Of a DNA stretch of 64,000 nucleotides, positions 1-13,102 are shown piece after piece. Under the pieces are notes generated by a model, which saw nothing but the letters and a program-made list of their open reading frames with translations, made no database searches and was not told the DNA's origin. The DNA is from Miscanthus floridulus. Taxonomy: Eukaryota > Streptophyta > Magnoliopsida > Poales > Poaceae. The position numbers and the translations under genes are program-made. Location of the stretch: contig NC_089585.1 of NCBI RefSeq assembly GCF_019320115.1, positions 143,857,769-143,921,768 of the forward strand, given 5' to 3'. How positions within the stretch are numbered: the stretch's first letter is position 1; every line of letters begins with the position of its first letter.

Positions 1-381
1 CCGTTGCTACAAACCATTTTTTTTACGTAGTGGGAGCATGGCGCCGCCGCTCGCCGCTAGGAAAGGAAAAGGCCATGGGTGCTGTTGGTGGCGTTCCTCT
101 TTCTTTTTTTTTTCTTTTTGCCCATGTTTAGATACTATAAGCATCTTGTATGAATTTTATTCATGTTTCAGAGTTTAGTGGCTTGTGAGTCTAGTAGCAC
201 ATTACCTTTGAGCTAAAAATGGTATGGACCAAAAGCTTAAAGCTGTATCCATAAATATAATGGAACAAGACAGTTATGAATATTCGATCTAGTTTATGTG
301 ATGCATGCATTCATTCCAAAGTTCCCCAAGAAAATGATGTTTTCTGAAAGGGGCGTATAGGCTGATGACTCATGAGCATAG

Positions 382-384
<3 letters not shown>

Positions 385-464
<80 letters not shown>
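385..464. repeat. (GA)n microsatellite
   Basis: An almost uninterrupted GA dinucleotide tract of about 80 bases, broken once near 420 by a short G run. The short CT/Ser-Leu open frame on the other strand is only a by-product of the repeat. Confidence 0.95.
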
Positions 465-592
465 ATAAAAAAAATTTGTAGTAGTCCTGTGCTTGCAAAG
501 TGACCTAGGGGCAGGATCAACTTTTTGAGATCGTGAGAGAAATAGAATTGGTGGAATAGTTGATTGTATTGCTGAGTTTAGTGAACGAATTA

Positions 593-2620
593 TGTTGGAA
601 TATAATACATTGTTTAGGGGGCAAGAAACCTAGCTTCCCTAGAGATAAAGACAACAAAATTACATGATCCTAATCTATCTGTTTACATCAAAATTTGGAA
701 ATAAGAATTACAGAAATTCGAAAGCTCCCAAGATCATGTCATCAAGAAATCGATTGCATAAAGGTCGGTATCAGCTGATTCGAATGCAGTATTGGAATCG
801 GCTCTCTTCAGATAGCGCCAGCAGATAACGATAAAAGTTGCGGTTGGCGTTAGGAAAAACATGTTGGACTCTACAAAAAGAAAAAGATTAGGGTTCAAGT
901 TATCTTAAATTAGGAATATTTTCTCTTATACCAAAGATTATAATGAGTCGTGCTTAAGTAGGATTCATGCGTAGGTTTCGGGTATAAATATTAGACCCCG
1001 GCTATTATAAAGGACACACAATCAATCAAATATAAGTTATTTACTCTTTCGGCTCCGACCAGACCTTAGGAGTAGGAGTAGAGTAGATCTCGACGGGTTC
1101 TTCAGCAAGCAGGGCTGCATCAGTCCGGTTGACCTCCGGCTTGTCTGTAAGTACCGTCATGGCTTATACCTCTATTTGTACGGCTGCATCGATTCGATCG
1201 ACCTCCATTGCGACTCTGATATAAGCTAGTTATCGACTCTTATCTAGTTCAAGTACGACTGCATCGATCCGGTCAACCTCCACTGCTCGAATTAGATTAG
1301 GATCAAGTTATCGGCTCTACCTAAGAGTGTCAATCTTTGGTATATTCATTAAGGTACCGATCTTACTGATGTTTTCCATTGTTATTAGTTTGCAGCAATA
1401 TCAAGCTGCCCGATCAAGATCGATTTAGATTGGCCTCATATCCTTTAGGTTCGTCGTTCATTTTGTTATAACACAATATTGTTTACCTTGAGCGACGGTT
1501 TATGTTTGATCGTCCGTTTTTACTTTGATCTTGATCGCGCATAGTACGTGGTTAAGGCATGAATAATCTTGAAGAGGTTTGCTAGCTAATTAAATCTAGT
1601 TTATAGTTCACCATTATGGCCGTAACGATCCGATCGATCCCCACTGATGGCACTGTAGATTGGAGGATGCTAGTTAGTAGATTTGTTCCTGATTAGGAGT
1701 GGCCTTAGCTATTTGCTAAGCCTACATCGGCTAAATAGCCGATCGCCTGTGCGTTAACGCCTACAGTGTGCGTCCATGATTCTGTTAAGCATGAATAGAT
1801 CTGTGTACTTTAAAGGTTTGATTCGTTGTTTTTTCACGGGTGCATCAAACCGGTCGAACCCCACTGTTAGAGATAGCAAGTTGAGTCTGAGGAGTCTATA
1901 GGTTTGTTCATGTGAAATAGTCGATTGTTCATATGTTGTAGTTCTCTTCACCTGAATTGGCCATTTTAGTCGATTCATCCGAGCCTTCACGAATAGCATG
2001 TCTTTCGAAAAGCCTGTCAAAGTATGGATGCTTTTATGGATTCTTCGATTTTAGTTTGTTACTATCATCATAGCTGCCATTGATTCGGTCGAACCTCACT
2101 GTTGGTGGTAACATATTAGATTCAGAGCGTTTGTATGTCAATTTATATCAGATAGTCGATTTGTTCGCATGCTATATCCTTTTATCGTTAGATTCATCGG
2201 CTTACTGCTTTATACTGATTACATCTGTTTAGTTGATGATCTCATTTACACCTATGAGTACTGTACCTGTTAATATGAAATTAATCGCTACCCACGAGCT
2301 TTACAGTCTGTAACAGCCGATTTCTGTGCATATCGGCTATTCAATCACTTTTCACGCCTGGCTGCTCCCAAAGCGGTACACTTGGAACTGTCTGGGCACA
2401 GACCAGTATGTTCCACCTTAAATTACTGATAAACTTTCTCTCCTTGTTAATTGCAGGATCAAATTGACTGACACGTCTCGGAAGGAATACGTAGGATCGA
2501 CTAACCCTGCGTTGAAGCCAAACGGATCTCCAGCTCCATCGAGCAGATCCTTCCGACTTATTGTGTGTTGACACATTTTCGTGCCGACACTATCATATCG
2601 CTAGAGATATCCCATATTCT
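593..2620 (+). mobile_element. LTR-retrotransposon-derived sequence, probable solo LTR
   Basis: No coding sequence is visible over about 2 kb, but the stretch looks like the long terminal repeat of a grass Ty3-gypsy element. It begins with TGTTGGAATATAATACATTG. Its distal part (about 2450-2610) has a 'ttgcaggatcaaattgac' segment and a 'gtgtgttgacaca...cgtgccgacac' segment, which I associate with the end of long gypsy LTRs in grasses. A 20-25 bp motif of the type GCATCGATCCGGTC-ACCTCCACTG recurs at about 1119, 1187, 1262, 1626, 1833 and 2075. I could not find a convincing target-site duplication, so the right border is approximate and full-element remains cannot be excluded. Confidence 0.4.
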
Positions 2621-2693
2621 CTAATAACATTCTCCGTAGTCATAGCAAGAGCGGTGCAGACGGAAGCTAAAAGTGACCGAGGATATTCTCACT

Positions 2694-2781
2694 AAGGCTC
2701 CATTCGACTGGCTGAAACTGACTGGTTGTTGTGGGGAGGAGCAGTTGGCTGAAACTGACTGGTCAGACCAGCGAACGCACC
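2694..2781. mobile_element. Short MITE-like insertion (GTTCG-family, copy 1)
   Basis: The ends are imperfect inverted copies: ggctccattcgactgg on the left, ccagcgaacgcacc on the right. The interior has a direct repeat of ggctgaaactgactgg at 2710 and 2747. The termini and the 'gctgaaactgact' core resemble the longer copies at 12260, 17609, 17998, 19151 and 58704. This is the weakest member because its middle is unlike theirs. Confidence 0.45.
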
Positions 2782-5683
2782 CTAAGATCACAACCCAGGT
2801 AGGCCAAACCAATTAGGCTAGAACATACCTAATTTGGGGGTGTCACACTGGCTTTGTGTACAGGAACGATCAAGTGGGACATGCTCTCCTCTACACCGGC
2901 TCTGATTGGCTTACCTGTTTTCAGCGAGTTTTAGCCGTACCAGCCATGGACAGCCATTACGCAGGAGGATAAGTACTTGAATAGGCTCCGAAGCTATACC
3001 TGGACAGGCTATTGTGCGGGCCATGCTCTGCACTTTAATTGTGCATGACTGTGTGCAGTGTTCGTCATACTCTCCATTGTATTGGCACTATGCTACCAGC
3101 CTAGCATGGGCGGCAATGTGCTACATGACGAGCACCATCCCTGTTGTCTATTCGGATCTGACTGCGACCCAAAAGTCCGCGCAAGAATCATAGCTACTTG
3201 GATATGATTGTGTACTATAGAGCAATAGTATTGTTGACTACCATCAAACCGTCTGCGACTGCATGTAACCTTGCCCCCCACTATGTGGGAGCACTCGCAT
3301 GAGGGCATTGGAACACATTACACACACAACTTCCACTCACACCTGCATCGCATCCCCAAATCGACACTGAACTGAGCGCTCAGTGCACAAGCAATGTAGA
3401 CTTTCCTCTTTCACTAGACTTGGGCTCTTAGCTTGAACTAGTATAAACTCTCGTTAACAATGCGCTACTCCTAATCCACTATGTGTGATTTTGTATGATT
3501 ACTCGTCAATGGTATGTAACGCTGACACTGACCAAGGGTACAAGGCAAGGTGAAATGCCCAAGTCTCTCTCGCTGTCGCATGTCAGACAGTTTGTTTGTT
3601 GCCCCCTTCCCCCAATCCACACACAAAAAACAACAACAAATACCTAGCTAGCCCTAGACCTGTCTGATGATAGTTGGACGGCCCGATGCTTGGTGTGATT
3701 GAGCAGGCGAGGAGAATGCAAAATGGTTAAGCTTACTCAGTTTATCCTAATGATTTCACAAGCTCAGAATGAGTTATCTTCATTCTCAAACTTTAATGCT
3801 TCCTTACCTGTATTACTTGTTGAGCTTTCTATTATGCTTGTCGGAACAGAGAAGCACCAAACACATGATGGTGTTTACAAATTTTCAGTTTATGCTAGTA
3901 CGTACTTCCATTGGCAACCGCCAACTAAATCGTAATTCAGTTCAAACAAATGTTGTGTCATTTTCGCGTGCTCCTGAATAGTGAATACCTTAGGCTTGAA
4001 TAGATATCTTTAATTTAATTTACCAGTGTCATGAACTATTTTGTACTACTTTCTGAATCGAACTATTTTACGTGCTTATAAATCCTGGCTCATCAGCCGC
4101 GCAGGCAATGCAAGGCGCGATGTGTCAACAGTTCGGTACGGATGACGTTTTAGATAGCTCACTCACGTCAGTTGGTTGGTTTGGACTTTTATTTGGAAGA
4201 GATTGATGTGCGAGCACAAACGTTTTACACCTTGTTCGTTCAGCCGTATTTATCAACTATGATATAATATTTTTCTTTCACAACAAAACAGTATCAGTCG
4301 GCTTATAAATCATAGGCTTATAAACCATAGAAACCCATCACGCGAACGGATGTTAGATAGGTCGCATCTGATTGCAACGCTGGGCCGTTGATCTGCTACA
4401 AAAGATTCTCTCATAGCCAACATAGACCATAAACCACACTACCCCAGTACACCGCTATTCCATGTGTATTTCCGCAATCAGCCCCTAGCTATCACGTGGC
4501 TACACGACCTGCGTCACGTTTTATCGTCCACCTGTCGGCCGCCACGGCCCACGGATGAACGGGGGGCAAATCTAGCCAGGAATGCCGTTTTAATTACGTC
4601 ACATAGGTTTTCTTAAATTATAGCCGTAAAACGAGTTGCAAATTTTACCAACCAGTCAGCCGTCGCCGCGTCCGCGAGAGCCGTTCGTGTCGTGTGATGG
4701 TGGTGTCCCCTCGCCTCGCGTCGTCGGATCGATCGCCTCGGTGCGCGCGTGGACCGGTGGACGGCGTCGGCCAGCAGCTAGCGCCATGCGCCAGCTTCCC
4801 CCGCATGCTGCCCGCTGCCGCTGACTTTGACGCTCTCCATCGGCGGACCCGGACCGGACGTAGCGCGGTAGCCGACGTGCGCTCTGACGCGTTTCCGCGC
4901 TCGCTGCCGAGAAAGGAGTCGGACGGCCGCCGCTGCCCGCTGGTGAGGTGGCCGAGAAAAAGTCAGACCCGCGCCAAAAAAGAAAGCTTCACAACTGAAG
5001 TCTAAGAGATTGCTTTGTCATGTTTGAAATGTGGCAATTCTATGGACTTGGGGCGGCATACCTATCATTCCGGACAAGATCTAATTGCACGTATGGTATT
5101 AATCCCATGGATTGAAGTACGAGGTAAAGAAGACGTCGTTTGGTATAAGATCTCCCCCAACAACTTGTCTTCTAGTTGATGTTCTCCTCGTCTAAAATTG
5201 CTATGGATAGATGTTTTTACAAGAAAACCAAACTCCGTACCACGTTTATTCAACACTATTTAAAAAAACAAGCAGAAATAAGATCCACCTTCAATATCAC
5301 ATCGGGAACCAAGGGAGGTCAAGCAGTTTTATTCATACTTCATACATGATATATTCATATAAAAAGGAATTCAAAAGAAATTTCTTGAAATTAGGCTGCA
5401 GATCTACTTCGCACGAGTACACACAGGTGCACATGCGCACCGTGTCAAGTTTCTTTCAACAGATACTCCCATTGTCTCCCCAAAAGTTGGGGGGTATAAT
5501 TCGATTAATTTAATAATTCCCAAATCAGGAAAAAGAAATGAGAAGCGTGGTGGACCCCGGCAGCAACCACGAAGGCTCCACACGCCATGCCGCTCCCTTC
5601 CCGGCACGCGTCAGCCGGAAGCCGACCGTCCCACTGCAGCTGGGCCCCACCGGCAAGCGCCCGTCGGCGTCAAACCAGAAGCC
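2782..5683. other. Intergenic, no gene recognised
   Basis: The short open frames here have no recognisable protein features. The stretch includes one MITE-like copy (4230-4351). A GC-rich, CpG-rich block at about 4630-4990 could be old promoter or exon-derived sequence but shows no gene structure. The last 250 bases run into the NAD kinase promoter. Confidence 0.6.
4230..4351. mobile_element. MITE (GTTCG-family, copy 2)
   Basis: Left end ccttgttcgttcagccg, right end cacgcgaacgg. The interior has the family core 'tttttctttcacaacaaaacagt' in slightly diverged form, followed by 'cggcttataaatc'. There is no coding capacity. Target duplication not determined. Confidence 0.5.
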
Positions 5684-5692
5684 GATAAATAG
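5684..5692 (+). promoter_or_regulatory. TATA-like element upstream of NAD kinase
   Basis: The sequence gataaatag lies in a GC-rich, CT-rich region about 260 bases before the ATG at 5948. It would place transcription start near 5715-5725 with a 5' UTR of about 230 bases. Assigned by position and sequence only. Confidence 0.4.
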
Positions 5693-5947
5693 CCGCGCCG
5701 GGCGGGGAGAGGTGGCGCTCCTCACCGAGTCACCGGCTTCGGCGTCGTCGCCTCGCACCACACCCACCGGCCACCGGTCCACCACCCACCTCTTCTTCTC
5801 CTTCTCTCTCCACCTCGCGAATCGGAGGCCAAGTACACTGCCTACCCAAGCCCCTGGACCGGGAGCCCGGAGCCAAGAGCAGAACAAGTAGTACAGGGGG
5901 TGTTCTCTGCGACGGCGAGGACGCGAAGCGGACCGGATCGCGGCGCC

Positions 5948-8900
5948 ATGTCGCTCGACGAGCTCGCCGACAAGGTACGCCGGCTCCTCCCGATCCGTCC
6001 GCGCTAGCTGCGCTGGGGCGACTCCTGGTGGCGGTTCGGGCGGCTGGGCGTCCGATTTCCGCCCAATTTGCTTCGACGGAGTGTTTGGTTTAGCTGGTTC
6101 TGATGAATGCGTGGTTTCCGTGTGGTAGGAGCCGTCGTCCTCCGAGGAAGTTCAGCTCGCGCCGTCGGATTCCAAGTTCCGGAGCCTCGGCCCTGCGCCG
6201 ATTCCGATCCCAGCTCCTCCGAGCATCAGATCATTGGTCGACTCGGTACGTGCAGACTTGTATAGATGGCCCAAAGGAATGTGTGCCCGCTTTGAGTTCG
6301 TCTCGCTCGTAGCTTTGTTCTTCGTTGTGCGATTGCGTAATAAGGGCGGCCAAGTAACTAGCTGGAGTGTCCTTGAGTTTTACGTCTTCTGTTTTTGTCG
6401 TACAAGTGTTTTAAGTAACTAGCTTATCTTGCAAGCTCGGGGAGTTCCTGGACCAGAAATGCCAATGGGCTTGACCTCTTTTCCCCATTTTGTGGGGAAA
6501 AGAGTGATTCCGGTGTTTTTAGTGTAATTTGTTTAAAAACGTGTTTAGTACAGACATTTGCATAATATGTGAAACTTGAATTTGTGATTTGATTTCAGCT
6601 AGAAAGTCGCACCGATTGCAAATCTGAGTCATGCACATGAAAATATGAGGCAAAATCACTTAGTTATAACATATTCCAAGTTTAACATTGCATCAGTTTG
6701 CAGTTTGAGCCTATTTAAGCTCTGAGTTAAATAAACCGATCAGCATTTTGTTGGGTATTGATTATGGAGTTCAAAAGTTTGGTGAGTCTAAGTCTGAATT
6801 TATCTGAAAACCTCTCAACGTTTTATCTGTGAATCAAAACTAAGCTAAATATGTCATTGCAATCTTAAACGACTGGATACATTTATTTCTGGAGGCAGTT
6901 GATATATTCACAATGAAAGGAGAGACACAGTTTTTTTAACAGTCGTCAGATGTCCCATTGTTTTACATTCACACTGACACACCTGCTTGTATTTTAGGTT
7001 TCTGATGAGAGAGTAAATATAGATGTCGTGGCCTCACATCAAAGTGAAAATGGATCCATCTCTACAGCTAGCTCTACTGTTTCACTAGAATCAGAGAAGG
7101 CAGCATATGAATTTCTTGCTCAAACTCCTGTCAGGTCAACTGATGCACACCTTGTTGAGTTTTCAGAAGCTATGAGAAGTAAGGATAGACATAGTTTTTA
7201 CTTTGATTGAAGCCTAAAATGTTCTACAAAAATCCAAAATACGAACCTTCCATTTACTATTAAAATACTAATTGTTATAAATTTATGTGAATTTGAAGCT
7301 GTTGCAAAAGCCTTACGACGAGTGGCTGAAGGGAAGGCTGCTGCTCAATCAGAGGCAGCAGAGTGGAAACGTAAGTATGAACTAGAGACAGCGCACAAGC
7401 AGCAGAGTAAAATCAAAGGTGAGATTTGTGCATTTGCTATTGATGATTTTACTTCTAGTGAAACAATCTCATAACTTGAGCGATCCATTAACTATTGCTT
7501 CAAGTTTTTTGTTTGAAAACTTTGGCAGGAGCTCTGCCTTTCAATTAAGATAGGAATGAAAGAGCTATTGCTTCAAGTTGCTATCTATGTTTTGCATTCT
7601 TGATGGTTTAGTTGGTGAAGCAACCACAAAATTCCAAGCAGGTTGCTACACATGCGTAGGCCCATCCGGCAAGGGGTATGGTTGGTTTAGCAAATTTTAG
7701 ACTCTGGCCCCTGCAATGTTCAACATACTGCTCATAGGGGTAGCTTTGTTTGTGACTTGAGGGTGTGGGGGTTATCATAGCATCATCGGATGGATCCCAA
7801 AATTAGACACATGTATTACATTGTAGAATACTATAATATTGTGCTCTGCATATATACTATTTGTTTCTCTTGAGCAACTGGAGTTCTATCTTGTGCAGGC
7901 TACAACAGTTGTATCAGTAATGACTTGGACAAACTGGCCAGCCAACTGACTCTGGAGACACCTGCACCTGATCAATTAGGATGTTGCGGTAAGCATGGTA
8001 TATGTGCACACGAGGTTCTGCAGGACGAAGTTCCTGGAGCTATCCCAAGATCTAATCACAAGGTGGTGGGGAGAAAGGCATCATTTAAACTTTCATGGGG
8101 ATGTAATGGGGATAAAAATGGTCAGCATAAGCATGATTTTGTGTCCTTTGAAAAAGGTGATATAACAACCGCAGAAAGGAGCAATAAGCAGGTTGGTCCA
8201 TTTGTCATGTTCAATTCATTTTGGAATGGCAGATAGTTCTAGAAATTTTTACCAAACAACTATCACACTTTTGCTCCTCTCTCTTCCAATGATGACAAAT
8301 ACTTCGCTTTCAGATCTTACTGAAATGGGAATCACCACCACAAACAGTGCTTTTCATAACCAAACCGAATTCCAACTCTGTGCGTGTTCTTTGTGCTGAA
8401 ATGGTCAGGTGTGTTCTCTTCCCTACTTTGCACCACCACTACTTATCCATTAATATACTTAGTAATTTTTCCATAATTCTGAATTACAAATGCTGTCACA
8501 CTGTACCATATGAAAACTAAATTGTTTTAAATGACATAACTCAATATTTTTAGAAATCAGCACCCTTGATATGTTTTTGTGCCTGATGAATCACAACTTA
8601 CATGGGTTATATGCTAGTATGCTACTGCACAGGTAGCCTGTATATTGTGCTCACGCCATTGAAAGGTTTTGAATTATTTTTCCGCAGATGGCTTAGGGAG
8701 CATAAAAATATAAACATCTTTGTTGAACCACGTGTTAAAAAGGAACCTCTAATGGAGGATTCCTACTACAACTTCGTCCAAACATGGGATGATGGTAAGA
8801 GGTTTAACTTATGTGATGCGCTTCTTCCATGTGCTCCAGATTAGCAGTTCAGGACATAGATTACTCAAGAAGATATTTTTCCTTTTTGTGATGGGAATTG

Positions 8901-11733
8901 AATAAATTAATTAATAAGGTATAGTAATTTGGAGAGTGTTTATGGATAGCTTATACATGCTTTTGCAAGACACTAGTGGTGCTTAGGTTATATGAAGTTT
9001 CTGCCTCATCTTGCTATTTGTATGTTGATGTTCTGTTGTCCAATTTACCCATGTAATTTGCAATGCATATTACTATGGTGGAGAGAGTTTATGGATGCTG
9101 ATGTTCTCAAATCCAACCTTACTGGTCAGACCACAATGCTATCTTTTTAGTAACACATTCTTTGGCCTAAACTGTGCACAGTAAAAAAAAGGCAGATTGG
9201 AAGGGAGAGATTGCCCCCTCCAACATATTTATGAAATATGGAGGAAATGAACCTGGGTTGGCTACTGAGCACAGTATTAAGCTGTGTTTGTATCACTATG
9301 AATGATGCAGAACTTGTTTGAGTCGTGCATGTTGCATGTGCAGCAGCAGCAGCTGTCTTACAGTTGTAAACCTTAGTAGTACTCCTACATTTAATGTTTT
9401 CAAAAAAACTTAATACATTTAGCATAAAAACATACTTTTCCTCTGTAGTTTTTTATTCATCAACATTCTTCATCTTCTACTTTTGTATTGTCGTGTTTTA
9501 GATCTATCTAGATTGTTCCTGCAATCATTCTATTGAGATATCACTTCCCGTGTTCTGGCCAACTCTTATAGATGAGGAGATAAAGATGCTGCGTACGAAG
9601 GTTGATCTAATTGTAACTCTTGGCGGTGATGGAACTGTTCTGTGGGTATGCATCCATTTTGTTTTATATTTCAGTTGTGATGCACCCTTGCAAAATGTTA
9701 TCTGGACTTTGAAGCTTCTTTTTTTAATCCATTTTGATATAGTTCCTTCAGTTTCTGAGGTTCCTATTTGTTCCCTTGTCATGTCAGTGTGGAGCTTCAT
9801 CCTACATACTTTTTAAGATTCAAAAACAAATTATTACTCCTGTGATGATTTTTTTAATATGCGGAGCCTTAGGAGGATCACATGGACCTTGGAGTCAGTT
9901 GACTGGCTTTGCCTCAACCAACTAAACTTTGATCTGATCCGAACATTTGGACGATAAACTATTTCACAGAAACTCCCATTTTTGGACAATGCATATAGTT
10001 TACGTGGTAACATAACATCCGAAATCGAAGGTCTGTAGAGATCCCTCCAGGAATGGTCATGACAATGTGCTGTCCAAGCCAAATTTATGGTAGTCTTGCT
10101 TTTCTATGGAATATGGCAGTTCTTATTCAGGTGAATTTTCAATGATAAAGTGAAGAGTACTAATACAATTCACTGTGGGAAACACCTTAGTAGCTTACCT
10201 GTTCCATATTTTAGATGTTTTATTTAATGTTAGTATTTTGCATGTTGCCTGCCTGCCAACTGCTGGACAGCTTGAGTGTCTATGCTTATTCTGATAATAT
10301 TCTCGTATGTTTATTTGGACTTGTACTTTCACTTAGTTTTATTTTACTCAACTGCTCTCCAACTGAAACTAGAAATTTTCTGGATTCCTCTTAACAGGCT
10401 GCATCATTGTTCAAAGGACCAGTTCCTCCAGTTGTTGCATTTGCCCTGGGATCACTGGGCTTCATGACACCTTTCCGTATCCTTTACCACCAGTGCTAAC
10501 ACGCTCTATGCAATAATAAAAAAAACTCGACCGGGGGGTTAAGACTACCCCCGCAGCATTACAAATAAGAAGAAGGACCTTCTCACCCGGCCGAGAAAAC
10601 CCCCGAACCCCCGCCCCCACCCTTACACGGTGGCTTTCTGTCGCCCAAGTGAGAATTGGGACGGTGCCCCCCCCCCCCCCCCTGCTTTGGTTATGGGGAC
10701 GGACGAGGCGATTTTTTTAACCTCAGCCTGAAATTCGCTCCCACGGGGAGTCGAACCCAGGACTGAGTGCCGCTGGGTCACCTAACCGTTTGAGCTAGGC
10801 GCCCTTTGGTGCTCTATGCAATAATAACCTAGAACAGCTGGATTTTACTGGATCTCGGAAAACCTATTTCTGTTGGACAATAAATTGCATGTGAAGATTT
10901 CTTCTATCCAATTGACAGTCCTGTTTTTATCTATTGTGTTGTCCTTAACCTTTTTTTTTCAGCAAGCGAGCAATACCGTGAGTTGTTGGACAATGTGCTG
11001 AACGGGCCATTTAGCATCACGCTGAGAAACCGAATACAGTGTCATGTAATACGTGACGCGGCAAAGGATGAAATCGTGACTGAGGAACCATTCTTAGTGT
11101 TAAACGAAGTTACAATTGACCGAGGAATATCATCTTACCTTACCAACCTGGAAGTGTACTGTGACAGTTCTTTTGTTACTTGTGTACAAGGGGATGGACT
11201 CATCATATCGACTACATCTGGAAGTACAGCATATTCATTAGCAGCTGGAGGGTCCATGGTTCATCCTCAGGTATGCCCCAATTGATTTATATGGCGTTTA
11301 TTTGACCAATTTCAGTCAGTAACGCTTGGATTGTTACACAAATCTTCTTCCAGCGGCTCAGCAATCAGCATTACTTGTCCATGCTGCCATTTCGCTGTGG
11401 TTTCTAATGTGTAGCCGGCGTTTGCAGGTCCCAGGGATCCTTTTCACCCCAATCTGTCCGCATTCCTTGTCATTCAGACCTTTGATTCTGCCTGAATACG
11501 TGACTCTGCGCGTTCAAGTGCCGTGCAACAGCAGGGGGAATGTCTGGGCATCCTTCGATGGCAAAGATCGTCAGCAGCTATCGCCCGGTGACGCCCTGAT
11601 CTGCAGCATTTCTCCTTGGCCCGTGCCCACAGCCTGCCTGGTGGACTCGACCACCGATTTCCTCCGGAGCATCCATGAGGGCCTCCATTGGAACTTGAGG
11701 AAATCCCAGTCGTTTGACGGCCCGCGTGATTGA
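5948..11733 (+). CDS. NADK1: NAD kinase, cytosolic NADK1 type (11 exons)
   Basis: Phosphorylates NAD(H) at the 2' hydroxyl of the adenosine ribose using ATP, supplying NADP(H). Exons read from consensus GT/AG sites with continuous phase: 5948-5974, 6129-6245, 6998-7178, 7299-7418, 7899-8191, 8314-8408, 8688-8794, 9572-9645, 10398-10476, 10963-11270, 11428-11733. They give 568 residues. Visible motifs are LGGDGTVLW (exon 8, the GGDGT ATP-binding signature), [10 protein letters not shown] (exon 9), LNEVTIDRG (the NE/D motif) and [20 protein letters not shown] (exon 10). The N-terminal third carries the plant-type [13 protein letters not shown] segment. The order and length match rice NADK1 as I recall it, without the long plastid extension of NADK2, so cytosol is inferred. 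Exon 2 (39 codons, Ser/Pro-rich, in phase) appears additional to the rice protein and may be alternative. The gene looks intact. Intron 9 carries a SINE. Confidence 0.95.
10520..10810 (-). mobile_element. tRNA-derived SINE in NADK1 intron 9
   Basis: The 291-bp insertion is flanked by a perfect 17-bp duplication, gctctatgcaataataa (10503-10519 and 10811-10827). On the minus strand it starts with a tRNA-like pol III promoter: A box in ctagctcaaacggttagg (about 10784-10801 complement) and B box gggttcgactcc (10747-10758 complement). It ends in a short T run. This layout, a tRNA head with a poly(T) tail, is that of plant Au/p-SINE-type elements. A long C homopolymer (about 10667-10682) lies inside it. 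It sits antisense to the gene and clear of both splice sites. Confidence 0.88.
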
Positions 11734-12259
11734 TTCAACAGTTTTTTCAGTTATATATCAGTCCAGTGCCAGAATTCAAGCTGGGAATCCTCAAAGTGCA
11801 GCTAACATCAAGAGGAATAACTGTACCTACTCGAGGGTGCTCACCTTTACCGTTCCATTACTTATACTTATATATATATATACAAAGTTGCGTGCGTTTA
11901 GATATGAGGTATAGTGCAGAGTCCAAATATATAGCCATGGCCATGCATGTGTGTGTACAGGTTTCTGTGCTTCAGTGCTCGATTATAGCACACGTGGCAG
12001 AAGATATGTACACTGATTCCGGATAAAGTATGGGGTGAGAGAGATAGGTATGGATGGCAACGACTGAACATGTTGAATAATACACCACCAACGTATGCAT
12101 GTATACATGTGATCTGCTCCCCAGATCTGAATGAAATAATCCGCTAGCCATACAAGATGAGATGTTTCTGTTACAGCTTGCAGTCTTGCGATCTGGGCAC
12201 TTTGTGACGACTGATGGGGAAGCCTCCGTCCCTTTTTCAGCTTCCATGCTGATAACTGA

Positions 12260-12399
12260 CAGCCTGTTCGTTTGGCTATGGCTTGTCGTAAACGATCGTA
12301 AATTTTTAGTCAGAACAGTATTTTTTTTCTCACACAAACCAGTCAGCAGTATTTTTTTACGAACCAGTAATGATACAAACCAGCCAACCGAACAGGCTG
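12260..12399. mobile_element. MITE (GTTCG-family, copy 3)
   Basis: The 140-bp element has terminal inverted repeats cagcctgttcgtttggct and agccaaccgaacaggctg, matching at 17 of 18 positions. It is non-coding and contains the family core with 'cagaacagtatt' and 'ctcacacaaacc'. No clean target duplication was identified. It lies between the NADK1 3' region and the receptor-like kinase promoter. Confidence 0.75.
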
Positions 12400-12601
12400 A
12401 AATGATGAATGGAGTCATGGAGTGGGCATGCTCTGCTGCTGCTCCTGCTCCTGTGACGGCCAGATGGGTGCCTGCTGCCCACTTGGAGTTGAGGGGCGAG
12501 GGCGATCGGTCACGCGTTTTGAATCCGTAATCAGGATTAACAAAAGTCGAGTAGCTTTCGACGTGATTCTGCGGCTGCTTTTGCGTGAATTAAAGGCCGA
12601 G

Positions 12602-12608
12602 TATAAAG
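12602..12608 (+). promoter_or_regulatory. TATA box of LRR receptor-like gene
   Basis: The sequence tataaag lies about 495 bases before the chosen ATG at 13103, predicting a start site near 12635. The resulting leader of about 470 bases is GC-rich and has several upstream ATGs (for example at 12694 and 12806). Assigned by sequence and position. Confidence 0.5.
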
Positions 12609-13102
12609 ATTAAGAACGGCCGGCGCATGCGTTCCCTTTCCACAGCTGCAGCGAGCTTGTGCGCGCGCGCGTCGTCGCCTCAATCGCCGTGCGGTGTCGT
12701 GTTCCGGCGAGCTGGATTCCTCCGGCGACCCCACCGTCCAGCGTCACAGTGGCATGGCCATGGCCAACCCGAGGACCGGGCCGGGACCAGAGAGCGTGAA
12801 CTCGTTTGTTGCTTTCCATCTGTCCAAACCTACCCGCTCGCGAGTCACGGGCAATCCAATCCAGCGACGCGCGCGGCCTGCATTTTCTGTTCCTCCCCTC
12901 CCCGCGGCTCCGATGGATGCCTCCACCATGCACACTCCCAAAACACAGCTCGGCGCCGGTACCACTACACTACCCCCTCCTCCTCCGCGACACTAGATCT
13001 CATCTACTGCCAGCCACCGTCATCGCCACCGCCACCATATCTATCCCGTCCCGGAAACATTCTGCACGCGGCAGCCCCGCACCCGCACCTGCAGCAGCAG
13101 AA

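Noticed and set aside
4636..5005. GC-rich open frames upstream of NADK1, considered as a small gene
   Set aside because: Arg/Pro/Ser-rich, frame-independent openness, no start context or family resemblance.
10782..10804. tRNA-like sequence in NADK1 intron 9, considered as a tRNA gene
   Set aside because: The cloverleaf cannot be completed, and the flanking 17-bp duplication and extended body show it is the head of a SINE.
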